Below are positions 8,750 through 18,603 of a stretch of DNA of 64,000 bases, piece after piece. The notes under the pieces are model-generated. The model saw only the letters and a program-made list of their open reading frames with translations. It had not been told where the DNA came from and searched no databases. Origin of the DNA: Mammaliicoccus sciuri (lineage in GTDB: Bacteria; Bacillota; Bacilli; Staphylococcales; Staphylococcaceae); NCBI RefSeq assembly GCF_002901825.1, contig NZ_PPQD01000018.1:240894-304893 (forward strand), written 5' to 3'. The first letter of the stretch is position 1. Each line of letters begins with the position of its first letter. A program made the position numbers and the translations under genes.

Positions 8750-9100
8750 TTAATTTCCATCATTTCTAGAAAGTAACACTGACTCTTCATATGCATAAAC
8801 TGCTTCTTGATAATTATGACTACGTGGCAATATGCCTTTTTTAATTGCTTCATTATATGCGTTCATCTTTGTTTGCTCGTCTTGTTTGCTATACATAATC
8901 TCAGCCAAATCTTCTTTTGTCTTTATATTGAACTCTTTTTCATGTTTCTTTTGAGTTTTTTCTTTTTTCTTAGCTACTTGATGTGTATTTTCTTGTTTAT
9001 TATCTTTACCATCATTTGAATCATTATCTGTTGTAATCATTAGTATTGCTGACATAATAGTTAAACAAAATATAATAATTACGAGAATTATATTTTTCAA
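8750..9100 (-). CDS. small membrane-anchored hypothetical protein
   Basis: A 116-residue protein starting at TTG (9098-9100) behind GGGGAGAG. Residues 1-23 (MKNIILVIIIFCLTIMSAIL) form one hydrophobic segment without a lipobox Cys or clear signal-peptidase site, so it is likely anchored with its C-terminus outside. A Lys/Glu-rich linker (about 30-60) follows, then a helical segment with the motif MNAYNEAIKKGILPRSHNYQEAVYAYEES. I do not recognise the family. It lies between cell-envelope genes (TagF-like and pgcA) in the same orientation, which hints at an envelope role, no more. Confidence 0.6.
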   Translation of the reverse strand: MKNIILVIIIFCLTIMSAILMITTDNDSNDGKDNKQENTHQVAKKKEKTQKKHEKEFNIKTKEDLAEIMYSKQDEQTKMNAYNEAIKKGILPRSHNYQEAVYAYEESVLLSRNDGN

Positions 9101-9291
9101 TCTTTTGTCTCTCCCCTGTAAAACATCAATATTATTATTAAACTACAAATTATTACATTTGTAAATTTGATTTTTATATTCTTAATTTTAATTTTATATT
9201 CCTACATCATTATATCAATTACACTATACATTTTAACTATATTACCAGTATATTTATTACCAATCTACTTTTACCAAATTTAATCGCACAC

Positions 9292-9331
9292 AAAAAAAGC
9301 AACCTTTCATTATCTTGAAAGGTTGCTTTTT
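9292..9331. terminator. bidirectional terminator after pgcA
   Basis: Arms AGCAACCTTTCA / TGAAAGGTTGCT (12 bp, 6-nt loop) flanked by A-run and T-run. It ends the gtaB-pgcA operon. Confidence 0.85.
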
Positions 9332-9341
9332 GCTATACTTC

Positions 9342-10988
9342 TTATTTCAAATTAAACTTTCCTTCAAACTCCTCAATTACATCGTCTAAATTCTCTACAT
9401 TTAATGAGAAGTACAGTTTCATTTTAGGTTCTGTCCCTGATGGTCGGACTGCTATAAATCCTTCTTCAAATATGAACTTAATGAGATCTGTTTGTGGTAA
9501 GTGAATGGTTTGTGTCTTACCTGTTTTAACATTAAGTGATTCTTTTGTAATATAATTTTCTATAAACAATGTTGTTAAATGCTCTATATCAATTGTTTCT
9601 AACTGTTTAAAGTCATTCATAATTTGTTTTATTTTCTCTCGCCCTTCTGCACCTTCAAATGTTGGTGAGAGGGTCTTATCTTTATAATGACCGAGTTCTT
9701 GATAAATATTATTTAATACGTCTTTGAAAGTCTTGTTTTCTTGTGCCAGTTTTTCTTTATATTTAATCAATAATGCTGCTGTTTGTATGGCGTCTTTATC
9801 TCTTGAGAAGTCGTCTACTAAATAGCCGTGACTTTCTTCATATGCTAAGACTAGTTGTAATGCGTTATCTTCTAAATTCTTTAATTGCTCTGATATATAT
9901 TTGAAACCTGTTAGCACATTAATGACACCAATATTTAATGATTTAGCTAGTTTCTCACTTAGTGCACTTGTCACAACTGATTTAATGATATATTTATGTT
10001 GGTCACCTGATAATTGTTGATTTCTCAGTTTCATCAACAATAACCCTATCTCATTACCATTGAAATATCTTGTTGATCCGTCTTGATATCTTTCAACAAT
10101 ACCTATTCTATCTGCATCTGGATCTGTCGCTAATATAAGTTGTGCTTGCTCTTGTTCAGCGAGTTGTTTACCTAAGTCAAATGTATCTTCCGCTTCTGGA
10201 TTCGCAATATTAACAGTTGGAAAGTCTCCATTCGGCTTTGATTGTGCTTCTTCTACTACATAGTTTCTATACGACAAATCTTCAAGTACATCTGACAATA
10301 GAGGCAAACTTGTTCCGTGTAAACTTGTTAACACTGTTTTTGTTTGCGATGTTTCAAATGAACCGACAAGTTCTTTAACCGCATCTTTATATGCTTTAGT
10401 TGTTTCTTCTTTAAATGGCAGAATCAATCCACGTTCCTGCAATGTTTCCAAGTCATCTGTTTGTATATTTAATGGATCTTCCACTGTATCAATATAATGA
10501 CTTAACTCTAATGAAGGCTCTGTTAATAACTGACCTCCATCAGGACCGTATACTTTAATGCCGTTATAGTTCTTAGGATTATGACTTGCTGTAATCATAA
10601 TACCTGCTGTTGTTTTTAAGTTTCTCACTGCAAATGACAGTTCTGGTGTCGATTTATATGTTTCTGGCAAGATAACTTCAATACCATTTGTACCAAGTAC
10701 TTTTGCGATTTCCATCGCAAATTCTTGAGATAAGTGTCTTGTATCAAAATGAATTACAATTTTAGGGTCATTCGTTATGTTTCTTAAATATTTAGTTAGT
10801 CCTAAAGCAAACTTTTGAATCGTGAATTTATTTAATCGACCTGGACCGATTCCGAATGTACTTCTTATGCCTGCTGTTCCAAATGATAATACATCCGTAA
10901 ATCCCGCTTCAATCTCTTCTTCTGTTTGAACGTTATGAAACTGTTCAACTAAACTTTCAGATATTCTTTGTTCCCATTGTGCTCTCAA
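9342..10988 (-). CDS. pgcA: alpha-phosphoglucomutase
   Basis: A 548-residue enzyme of the phosphohexomutase family that interconverts glucose-6-phosphate and glucose-1-phosphate. The phosphoserine loop is TASHNPKNYNG (Ser135), the metal loop is ATDPDADRIG, the sugar-binding loop is AYEESHGY, and the phosphate-binding loop RPSGTEPK is near the C-terminus. Length matches staphylococcal PgcA. The start is TTG (10986-10988) behind AAAGGAG. It lies 16 bp downstream of gtaB, so the two form an operon supplying UDP-glucose for the diglucosyl-diacylglycerol anchor of lipoteichoic acid and for teichoic acid glucosylation. Confidence 0.93.
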   Translation of the reverse strand: MRAQWEQRISESLVEQFHNVQTEEEIEAGFTDVLSFGTAGIRSTFGIGPGRLNKFTIQKFALGLTKYLRNITNDPKIVIHFDTRHLSQEFAMEIAKVLGTNGIEVILPETYKSTPELSFAVRNLKTTAGIMITASHNPKNYNGIKVYGPDGGQLLTEPSLELSHYIDTVEDPLNIQTDDLETLQERGLILPFKEETTKAYKDAVKELVGSFETSQTKTVLTSLHGTSLPLLSDVLEDLSYRNYVVEEAQSKPNGDFPTVNIANPEAEDTFDLGKQLAEQEQAQLILATDPDADRIGIVERYQDGSTRYFNGNEIGLLLMKLRNQQLSGDQHKYIIKSVVTSALSEKLAKSLNIGVINVLTGFKYISEQLKNLEDNALQLVLAYEESHGYLVDDFSRDKDAIQTAALLIKYKEKLAQENKTFKDVLNNIYQELGHYKDKTLSPTFEGAEGREKIKQIMNDFKQLETIDIEHLTTLFIENYITKESLNVKTGKTQTIHLPQTDLIKFIFEEGFIAVRPSGTEPKMKLYFSLNVENLDDVIEEFEGKFNLK

Positions 10989-11004
10989 AGTTCTAGCTCC
11001 TTTA

Positions 11005-11877
11005 CTAAATATCTAATGATTGTAGATAACGTATAATTTCGTCACGCATTTCTTGATCTTTCAATGCATATTCTATCGTCGTCTTCACAAATCCTATTTT
11101 CTCTCCGACGTCATAACGTTGACCTTCAAAGTCATATGCGTAAACTTTATCATCTTTATTTAAACGTTCGATGGCATCTGTTAATTGAATCTCTCCACCG
11201 CTTCCTTCTGTTTGTGTTTCTAAATAATCAAAGATTCTTGGAGATAACACGTATCTACCCATAATTGCTAGGTTTGATGGTGCAGTACCTTGTTCTGGTT
11301 TCTCAACAAATCGATTTACTTCATATAAGCGTTCGTCTTGTGATTTAGGTTCGATAATACCGTAACGATGTGTTTCTGTTTCAGGCACTGTCTGCACGCC
11401 AATTACAGATTTGCCTGTCGTTTCATATTGTTCCATTAATTGTTTAATGGCCGGATTATCAGATTCCACGATATCATCACCTAAAAGTACGGCAAATGGT
11501 TCATTCCCGATGAATTGTTTCGCTGTGTAAATCGCATGTCCTAATCCCTTTTGTTCTTTCTGTCTGACATAGAAGATATTCGCTAATTCTGTTGAATATT
11601 GAACTCTATCGAGCAGTTCAAGCTTACCCTTTTCGTACAATGTTGTTTCAAGTTCTTTTTGAATATCGAAATGATCTTCAATCGCACGTTTATGTTTACC
11701 CGTCACAATAATAATATCTTCAATTCCAGCACGTGCTGCTTCTTCGACAATATATTGAATCGTCGGTTTATCTAATATTGGTAACATTTCTTTAGGCATT
11801 GCTTTAGTAGCAGGTAAGAATCTTGTTCCTAATCCTGCTGCAGGTATAATTGCTTTTTTTATTTTATTGTTATCCAT
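11005..11877 (-). CDS. gtaB: UTP-glucose-1-phosphate uridylyltransferase
   Basis: A 290-residue GalU/GtaB-type nucleotidyltransferase. The N-terminal motif [18 protein letters not shown] binds UTP, and [10 protein letters not shown] and [10 protein letters not shown] complete the family pattern. It makes UDP-glucose from UTP and glucose-1-phosphate. I use the ATG at 11875-11877, preceded by GAGGGAA; this gives a normal N-terminus ([15 protein letters not shown]) and drops 17 codons open upstream. First gene of the gtaB-pgcA operon. Confidence 0.93.
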   Translation of the reverse strand: MDNNKIKKAIIPAAGLGTRFLPATKAMPKEMLPILDKPTIQYIVEEAARAGIEDIIIVTGKHKRAIEDHFDIQKELETTLYEKGKLELLDRVQYSTELANIFYVRQKEQKGLGHAIYTAKQFIGNEPFAVLLGDDIVESDNPAIKQLMEQYETTGKSVIGVQTVPETETHRYGIIEPKSQDERLYEVNRFVEKPEQGTAPSNLAIMGRYVLSPRIFDYLETQTEGSGGEIQLTDAIERLNKDDKVYAYDFEGQRYDVGEKIGFVKTTIEYALKDQEMRDEIIRYLQSLDI

Positions 11878-12033
11878 TTTAAGTTCCCTCACTAACAAGC
11901 TTTTTAAACTATCTATATTAATCGTCACTTTTTATTACATCATTACACATTATAAATTACATTTACATAATTCGCGAGTAATGACATAAATAATGACGCT
12001 TTTAAATCCCATATTATTCAATATTATCGTCAA

Positions 12034-12906
12034 TCACTTATTCTCCTGTATCATCTTATTATACGTCACACGATTATCAAAATTCTTAGCGATATTAATC
12101 TTATAATCTGTATGTTTGTCATAATCGGTTCCATACACGCAAGCATACAAGATATCCATTAAGAAACTGATGGAATCTCGTGTTGTGAAGTTACTGATTT
12201 TGGAATACAACTTTTCTCTTGTTGAAATGCGTAATGTACTGTCTGCGTATTTGGTTACTGTATTTTCACCAATACTTGTCAGTCCGATAATTGGAATATG
12301 CTTTTTCTTTAACATCGGTAATAATTTCAAGATGCTTTGATTTTCACCACTATATGAAATGAAGATGGCACATGTATGTTTCGACGACTTTTCTATTTCA
12401 AAATGGGGTTCGAGTGCGCAGAGCTTAACGGTCTTGCCAATTTGATTCATTCTCATTTCAAAGTCTTCGCATATCATTAAATTATGATACAGTCCAAAGA
12501 TTTTGATGGTTTCCGCTTCGTTTAAATACGCGACTGCTTTATCCAATTCTTGATGATCGATCAAATGCACGGTGTCGTCTATCGTTGTTTGATTGAGTCG
12601 TGCTAATTTATGGCTAATGGACATGTTATTATCTGATGCATCAAATGGGAAGTTTGCGTCTATTGATTCATAATGTCGGTTTAAGTATTCTACTTCTTCT
12701 AAATAATGATCCTTTAACTCTAACCAACCGTCATATCCTAACTTTTTAGCTATGCGAATACCAGTAGAAGGATGTGTATATGTTTCTTTAGAAATTTGAT
12801 TTAACGTCTTGGACTTAATCTTCTCTCTTTCTTCAAACAAATATTGAATGATACTTTGTTCTGCTTGCGAAAATATATCTTCTTTCATTCTTTCTGTTAA
12901 AAGCAT
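12034..12906 (-). CDS. MurR/RpiR family transcriptional regulator
   Basis: A 290-residue protein. An N-terminal RpiR helix-turn-helix (residues 1-75; TLNQISKETYTHPSTGIRIAKKLGYDGWLELK) is followed by a SIS sugar-phosphate-binding domain (IKIFGLYHNLM, CAIFISYSGENQSILKLLPMLKK, IPIIGLTSI). The start follows AAAGGAG. It is divergent from the GH4 gene with about 157 bp between, so it most likely controls that gene in response to a phospho-sugar. No PTS gene is adjacent. Confidence 0.85.
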   Translation of the reverse strand: MLLTERMKEDIFSQAEQSIIQYLFEEREKIKSKTLNQISKETYTHPSTGIRIAKKLGYDGWLELKDHYLEEVEYLNRHYESIDANFPFDASDNNMSISHKLARLNQTTIDDTVHLIDHQELDKAVAYLNEAETIKIFGLYHNLMICEDFEMRMNQIGKTVKLCALEPHFEIEKSSKHTCAIFISYSGENQSILKLLPMLKKKHIPIIGLTSIGENTVTKYADSTLRISTREKLYSKISNFTTRDSISFLMDILYACVYGTDYDKHTDYKINIAKNFDNRVTYNKMIQENK

Positions 12907-13063
12907 ATAAATATCTCCTTTTGTAAAAAGTCATTACAAAAATCCCATTTATTTTCAGGAAATTTGTAAATGTCATTTGATAATGCCCGATTTGCCTTTT
13001 TAATGATTACTTCTATTTTATACTTAACGTGCATAAGAAAGAAAATATTAGGAGGTCATTATA

Positions 13064-14470
13064 ATGGAAAAAGGGATAAAAATTGTAACTATCGGTGGCG
13101 GCAGCAGTTATACGCCTGAATTGATGGAAGGTTTTATTAAACGTTATGAATCTTTACCTTTAAGTGAAATTTGGTTGGTAGACATTCCTGAAGGTAAAGA
13201 GAAATTAGAAACTGTCGGCAAAATGGCGCAAAGAATGTGGGATGCTTCTCCATATGATGTCACAGTACATTTATCATTAGATAGACGTGAAGCTTTAAAA
13301 GATGCTGATTTCGTTACGACTCAATTTAGAGTGGGTTTATTAGATGCTAGAATTAAAGATGAACGCATTCCTTTATCGCATGGCTTCTTAGGTCAAGAAA
13401 CGAATGGTCCAGGTGGTATTTTCAAAGCGTTAAGAACAATTCCTATCTTATTAGATATTGTCGAAGATATGAAAGAACTTTGTCCAAATGCATGGTTAAT
13501 TAATTTTACAAACCCAAGTGGTATGGTTACAGATGCTATCGTACGATACGGCAAATGGGAAAAAGTACTTGGTCTATGTAATGTACCTGTGAATAGTTTA
13601 ATTAATGAGCCGGAAATGCTGAATGTTGGTGATGGAGAACTTACGCATCACTTTGCAGGGTTAAACCATTTTCACTGGCATCGAGTTAAAGACGCAAACG
13701 GTCATGACGTGACTGATCAATTAAATAAACAATTATTTGAAGATGCATCATCGTTACCTTCTAATATCTTTGATGTACCATTTTTCGAAGAACAATTACA
13801 ACAAATGCAGCTCATTCCATGTGGTTACCATAGATATTACTACCGTGCAGAAGAAATGCTTGAACATGCACTTAAAGAATACAATGATCCAGAAATCGGT
13901 ACGCGTGCTGAACAAGTTAGACAAACTGAAAAAGAATTATTTGAACTTTATAAAGATGAACATCTCGATCATAAACCAGAACAATTAAGCGAGCGTGGCG
14001 GCACACATTATTCAGATGTCGCATGTGAGACAATTGCATCTATCGCTTCAAATAAAAATACACATGTAGTTGTATCTACTGTTAATAAAGGGGCAGTACC
14101 AGATTTAGCACCTGATGATGTTGTAGAAGTGTCAGCATATATCAACTCGACAGGTGCTCAACCAATCGCATTCGGTTCCCTACATCCAGCAGAACGCGGA
14201 TGGTTACAAGTGATGAAGAATATGGAATTATGTGTAGAAGAAGCAGCCGTTACAGGAGATTACGGATTACTATTACAAGCATTTATTATCAATCCATTAA
14301 TTCAAAGTGGAGAATCTGCGAAACAAGTGATGAATGAATTACTTATTGCTCATAAAGCATACTTACCACAATTTGCAGAAACAATCGCTCAATTAGAAGC
14401 ACAAGGTGTCACAATTAAAGATGACAAAGCAAGAGCATTGAGCGCTGAAGCAACATTGAAGGAAGTGTAA
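13064..14470 (+). CDS. family 4 glycosidase, probable 6-phospho-beta-glucosidase
   Basis: A 468-residue GH4 enzyme. The NAD-binding start is VTIGGGSSYTPEL, the substrate segment is INFTNPSGM, CNVP is at 172-175, and the metal-ligand region is GLNHFHW (His202). GH4 enzymes need NAD and Mn and work by oxidation-elimination. The CNVP form of the cysteine motif is the one found in 6-phospho-beta-glucosidases such as LicH/CelF, while CDMP marks the alpha enzymes. RBS is AGGAGGTC. Divergent from its presumed RpiR regulator and followed by a terminator. It has no transporter of its own, so it must rely on a PTS elsewhere, for example the beta-glucoside PTS at 38.6-40.5 kb. Confidence 0.85.
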   Translation: MEKGIKIVTIGGGSSYTPELMEGFIKRYESLPLSEIWLVDIPEGKEKLETVGKMAQRMWDASPYDVTVHLSLDRREALKDADFVTTQFRVGLLDARIKDERIPLSHGFLGQETNGPGGIFKALRTIPILLDIVEDMKELCPNAWLINFTNPSGMVTDAIVRYGKWEKVLGLCNVPVNSLINEPEMLNVGDGELTHHFAGLNHFHWHRVKDANGHDVTDQLNKQLFEDASSLPSNIFDVPFFEEQLQQMQLIPCGYHRYYYRAEEMLEHALKEYNDPEIGTRAEQVRQTEKELFELYKDEHLDHKPEQLSERGGTHYSDVACETIASIASNKNTHVVVSTVNKGAVPDLAPDDVVEVSAYINSTGAQPIAFGSLHPAERGWLQVMKNMELCVEEAAVTGDYGLLLQAFIINPLIQSGESAKQVMNELLIAHKAYLPQFAETIAQLEAQGVTIKDDKARALSAEATLKEV

Positions 14471-14497
14471 ATATGAAGATAGGAGTCGTGGATGAAG

Positions 14498-14527
14498 CGT
14501 GAGGCAGAATGATGTCTCACGTTTTTT
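14498..14527 (+). terminator. intrinsic terminator of the GH4 gene
   Basis: Stem CGTGAG-G-CA / TG-T-CTCACG with a GAATGA loop, then GTTTTTTG. About 28 bp after the GH4 stop. Confidence 0.7.
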
Positions 14528-14557
14528 GTGTATGTGTGTGAGTGTGAATGTCGTGCG

Positions 14558-14628
14558 CTAACGATCTTGTTTGCGATTCTTGAACGTTAGAATTTCTAAT
14601 GATCTTGTTTTTCAGTCTTGAGCGTTAG
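14558..14628. repeat. paired 33-bp palindromic repeat, dimer 1
   Basis: Two 33-bp units (14558-14590 and 14596-14628) joined by AATTT. Each unit is CTAACGATCTTGTTT (or CTAATG...), six variable bases, then TCTTGAACGTTAG or TCTTGAGCGTTAG. Unit ends pair with each other (CTAACG / CGTTAG), and the junction CGTTAG-AATTT-CTAATG is itself near-palindromic, so the pair can form a branched structure. The gap 14471-14799 holds no gene, only this repeat, dimer 2 and two terminators. Confidence 0.85.
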
Positions 14629-14666
14629 CGTCTCGGTTCCTCTCATTTTTTAAAATTTATTTCCCA

Positions 14667-14737
14667 CTAACAATCTTGTTTATGTTTCTTGGACGTTAGA
14701 ATTTCTAACGATCTTGTTTTGCACTCTTGATCGTTAG
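14667..14737. repeat. paired 33-bp palindromic repeat, dimer 2
   Basis: Same design as the copy 38 bp upstream: units at 14667-14699 and 14705-14737 joined again by AATTT. The variable six bases differ between units while the flanking 15 and 12-13 bases are kept. A lone fifth unit lies at 54387-54419. Confidence 0.85.
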
Positions 14738-14756
14738 CGACCACCCTCTATATACA

Positions 14757-14789
14757 AAAAAGCCGATTGTACTCGTGCACAATCGGCTT
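14757..14789 (-). terminator. intrinsic terminator of panBC
   Basis: Arms AAGCCGATTGT / ACAATCGGCTT with an 8-nt loop, followed on the minus strand by six T. It lies 11 bp after the panC stop. Confidence 0.85.
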
Positions 14790-14799
14790 CAATACTTTC

Positions 14800-16448
<1,649 letters not shown>

Positions 16449-16509
16449 CCCGTACCACCCTCTTATATTTGTTATTATGTATATATTAACATTGAAAGGA
16501 AAATAATAA

Positions 16510-17358
16510 ATGAAAAAGTTTGGAATAATCGGTCCTGGTGCTGTGGGTACAGCCATTACATTTGCTTTAACACAATCAAACCTTGATGTTACGCTGTTTG
16601 GAAGATCAAACGCTACAGTCTATTTCCAAGAATACAATCAAGATGTGCAACATTCATTTCCCGTTCACTCTTTAGAAGATGCACATGAAAAAGTAGATAT
16701 TTTATTTATCGCTGTTAAAGCAACGCAACTCGACGCAATCATCCCATATCTTCATCATATCCTCCATGCTAATAGCGTTATTATTTTAACTCAAAATGGC
16801 TATGGACAGTTAGAAAAAATTGATCACCCGCACAAATTTCATGCTGTCGTATATATAAGCGGACAAAAAGAAGGCAACGTCGTAACGCATTTTAGAGATT
16901 GGACTTTAAGATTACCTATTCATGCGTACACATTAGACATTAAAAATTTAACTAAAGATAGTTTACTCAATATTGAATGCCTCCAAAATTACGATCAACA
17001 CGTTTGGTATAAATTAATCGTCAATTTAGGTATTAATACGGTAACTGCACTAACGAGACAACCTGCTCGTGTACTTAAGCATGATCAAATACATGCACTT
17101 TGTTACAACTTATTAGTTGAAGGTAATCGTGTTGCTAAAGCTGAAGGTATTTATTTTGATGATGATTTTGAAAAAAGCATTATGAAAATTTATGAAGGAT
17201 ATCCAGATGATATGGGTACAAGTATGTATTACGACATAATAAGTGAAAAACCTTTAGAAACGGCGTTTATACAAGGCTATATCTACAAAATTAGCAAAAA
17301 ACATCATTTAACAACACCTTATATAGATAGTACTTATGCAGTTTTAAGTACATTTTAA
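16510..17358 (+). CDS. panE: 2-dehydropantoate 2-reductase
   Basis: A 282-residue NADPH-dependent enzyme that reduces ketopantoate to pantoate. The N-terminal Rossmann motif is [34 protein letters not shown] and TQNGYGQLE follow, and the C-terminal ketopantoate reductase domain has [16 protein letters not shown] and [11 protein letters not shown] is AAAGGAAA. Divergent from panBC, completing three of the four steps from valine precursor to pantothenate in one place. Confidence 0.9.
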   Translation: MKKFGIIGPGAVGTAITFALTQSNLDVTLFGRSNATVYFQEYNQDVQHSFPVHSLEDAHEKVDILFIAVKATQLDAIIPYLHHILHANSVIILTQNGYGQLEKIDHPHKFHAVVYISGQKEGNVVTHFRDWTLRLPIHAYTLDIKNLTKDSLLNIECLQNYDQHVWYKLIVNLGINTVTALTRQPARVLKHDQIHALCYNLLVEGNRVAKAEGIYFDDDFEKSIMKIYEGYPDDMGTSMYYDIISEKPLETAFIQGYIYKISKKHHLTTPYIDSTYAVLSTF

Positions 17359-17381
17359 TGCATAAATTTGCAATCCAATTC

Positions 17382-17406
17382 GTTTCATTTTACTTTTTTA
17401 GGGTAA
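17382..17406 (+). promoter_or_regulatory. sigma-B-like promoter of the SDR gene
   Basis: GTTTCA, 13 bases, GGGTAA: close to the staphylococcal/Bacillus sigma-B consensus GTTTAA-N12-14-GGGTAT. It ends 36 bp upstream of the start codon of a YdaD/GsiB-type stress dehydrogenase, a class often in the sigma-B regulon. Confidence 0.6.
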
Positions 17407-17442
17407 AGTATATTATCATTTTAACAAGAGGTGATTAACTTT

Positions 17443-18315
17443 ATGAAAGATAAATTCGAACAAAAGCACGAAGAAATAGAAGGATACACTCAAGACGTAC
17501 AACCTGGTATAGAGCACGAGATGGAACCAAAGCCTATTATTGAAGATGAAGATTATAAAGCTGGTGGTAAATTGAAAGGAAAAGTTGCACTGATTACTGG
17601 TGGTGATTCTGGTATAGGTGAAGCAACTGCCATCTTATTTGCTAAAGAAGGTGCAAATGTAGCTATCGCTTATTATGATGAAGACAAAGATGCTAAATAT
17701 GCATTAACAAGACTTGAAGAACTAGGTATCAAAGCAAAGGCATATAAACACGACTTAAAAATAGAAAATCACGCCAAAGAACTTGTAAACAAAGTCATTG
17801 ATGACTTCGGGCAAATCAATATATTAGTTAATAATGGTGGTATCCAACATCCACAAGATAATTTCGAAGATATTACTAAGGAACAATTACAAGAAACTTT
17901 TGAAACCAATTTCTTTGGAATGTTTTACTTATGCCAAGCTGTATTACCTCACTTAAGTAAAGGAGACACAATTATTAATACGACTAGTGTAACAGCTTAT
18001 CGTGGTTCAGCCCATTTAATTGATTATTCATCTACTAAAGGCGCCATTGTATCATTCACGCGTTCTCTTGCGGCTTCGTTAGCTAGTAAAGGGATTCGTG
18101 TTAATGCAGTTGCACCAGGACCGATATATACACCATTAATCCCCGCAACTTTCGATAAAGACAAAGTAGAAAATGCTGGATCAGATACACCACTAGGTAG
18201 ACGAGGGCAACCAAGTGAAAATGCACCTGCTTTTGTTTATTTAGCTTCCCAAGATTCTACTTATGTTACCGGACAAGTCATTCACATCAATGGCGGAGAC
18301 TTTATGACAACTTAA
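17443..18315 (+). CDS. general-stress-type short-chain dehydrogenase
   Basis: A 290-residue SDR. After an acidic 45-residue N-terminal tail (EHEMEPKPIIEDEDYKAGGKLKGK) comes the NAD(P)-binding motif LITGGDSGIGEAT, VNNGGIQHP, the catalytic Ser/Tyr/Lys in INTTSVTAYRGSAHLIDYSSTKGAIVSFTRSLA, and PGPIYTPLIP. The tail plus core match the YhdF/YdaD/YghA group of uncharacterised stress dehydrogenases. I start at ATG 17443 behind AGAGGTGAT, because the GTG at 17431 is part of the ribosome site. Its substrate is unknown. It has a sigma-B-like promoter of its own. Confidence 0.85.
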   Translation: MKDKFEQKHEEIEGYTQDVQPGIEHEMEPKPIIEDEDYKAGGKLKGKVALITGGDSGIGEATAILFAKEGANVAIAYYDEDKDAKYALTRLEELGIKAKAYKHDLKIENHAKELVNKVIDDFGQINILVNNGGIQHPQDNFEDITKEQLQETFETNFFGMFYLCQAVLPHLSKGDTIINTTSVTAYRGSAHLIDYSSTKGAIVSFTRSLAASLASKGIRVNAVAPGPIYTPLIPATFDKDKVENAGSDTPLGRRGQPSENAPAFVYLASQDSTYVTGQVIHINGGDFMTT

Positions 18316-18603
18316 TATGATATTAAAAAAGATTTTAAAAATTTTTTCTGTAATTCTAGAAATTTTAAAGCGCTAATTTAAATATGAAGATTCTCGATAT
18401 TTTCTATTTAAGTAAGCGCTTACTTTGTATTCATTATAGGAACAATTGTTATTATTTATTTTTTAAAATTAAATGCAAAACTGTAAAATTTAATCATAAG
18501 AATTATACCCTTAATGTTAAAATATTGTGCGATATCAATTTGACTATTAAAATTTCGTATGATAGCGTTATAGAAGTCAATAAATCGATAAGGACTGGTT
18601 ATT
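18316..18603 (+). promoter_or_regulatory. opuA leader with AAGCGCT operator-like palindrome
   Basis: 288-bp AT-rich gene-free leader. It holds a perfect 16-bp palindrome AAGTAAGCGCTTACTT (18410-18425) and a half-like copy AAAGCGCTAATTT 43 bp upstream. The palindrome fits the CcpA cre consensus TGWAANCGNTNWCA except at the two end bases. TTGACT near 18539 may be a -35, but I cannot fix a -10 at good spacing. Nothing else is seen. Confidence 0.4.

Noticed and set aside
13737-13988. 83-codon plus-strand frame inside the GH4 gene
   Set aside because: Lies wholly within a well-supported GH4 coding sequence in another frame, has no ribosome site and no family features.
14471-14799. Insertion sequence remnant around the 33-bp repeats
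   Set aside because: No transposase reading frame, no long terminal inverted repeats and no target duplication could be seen.
16449-16556. 36-codon N-terminal extension of panB
   Set aside because: It runs over the panE start on the other strand; PanB proteins start at MKTIKQL-like sequence, which has its own ribosome site.
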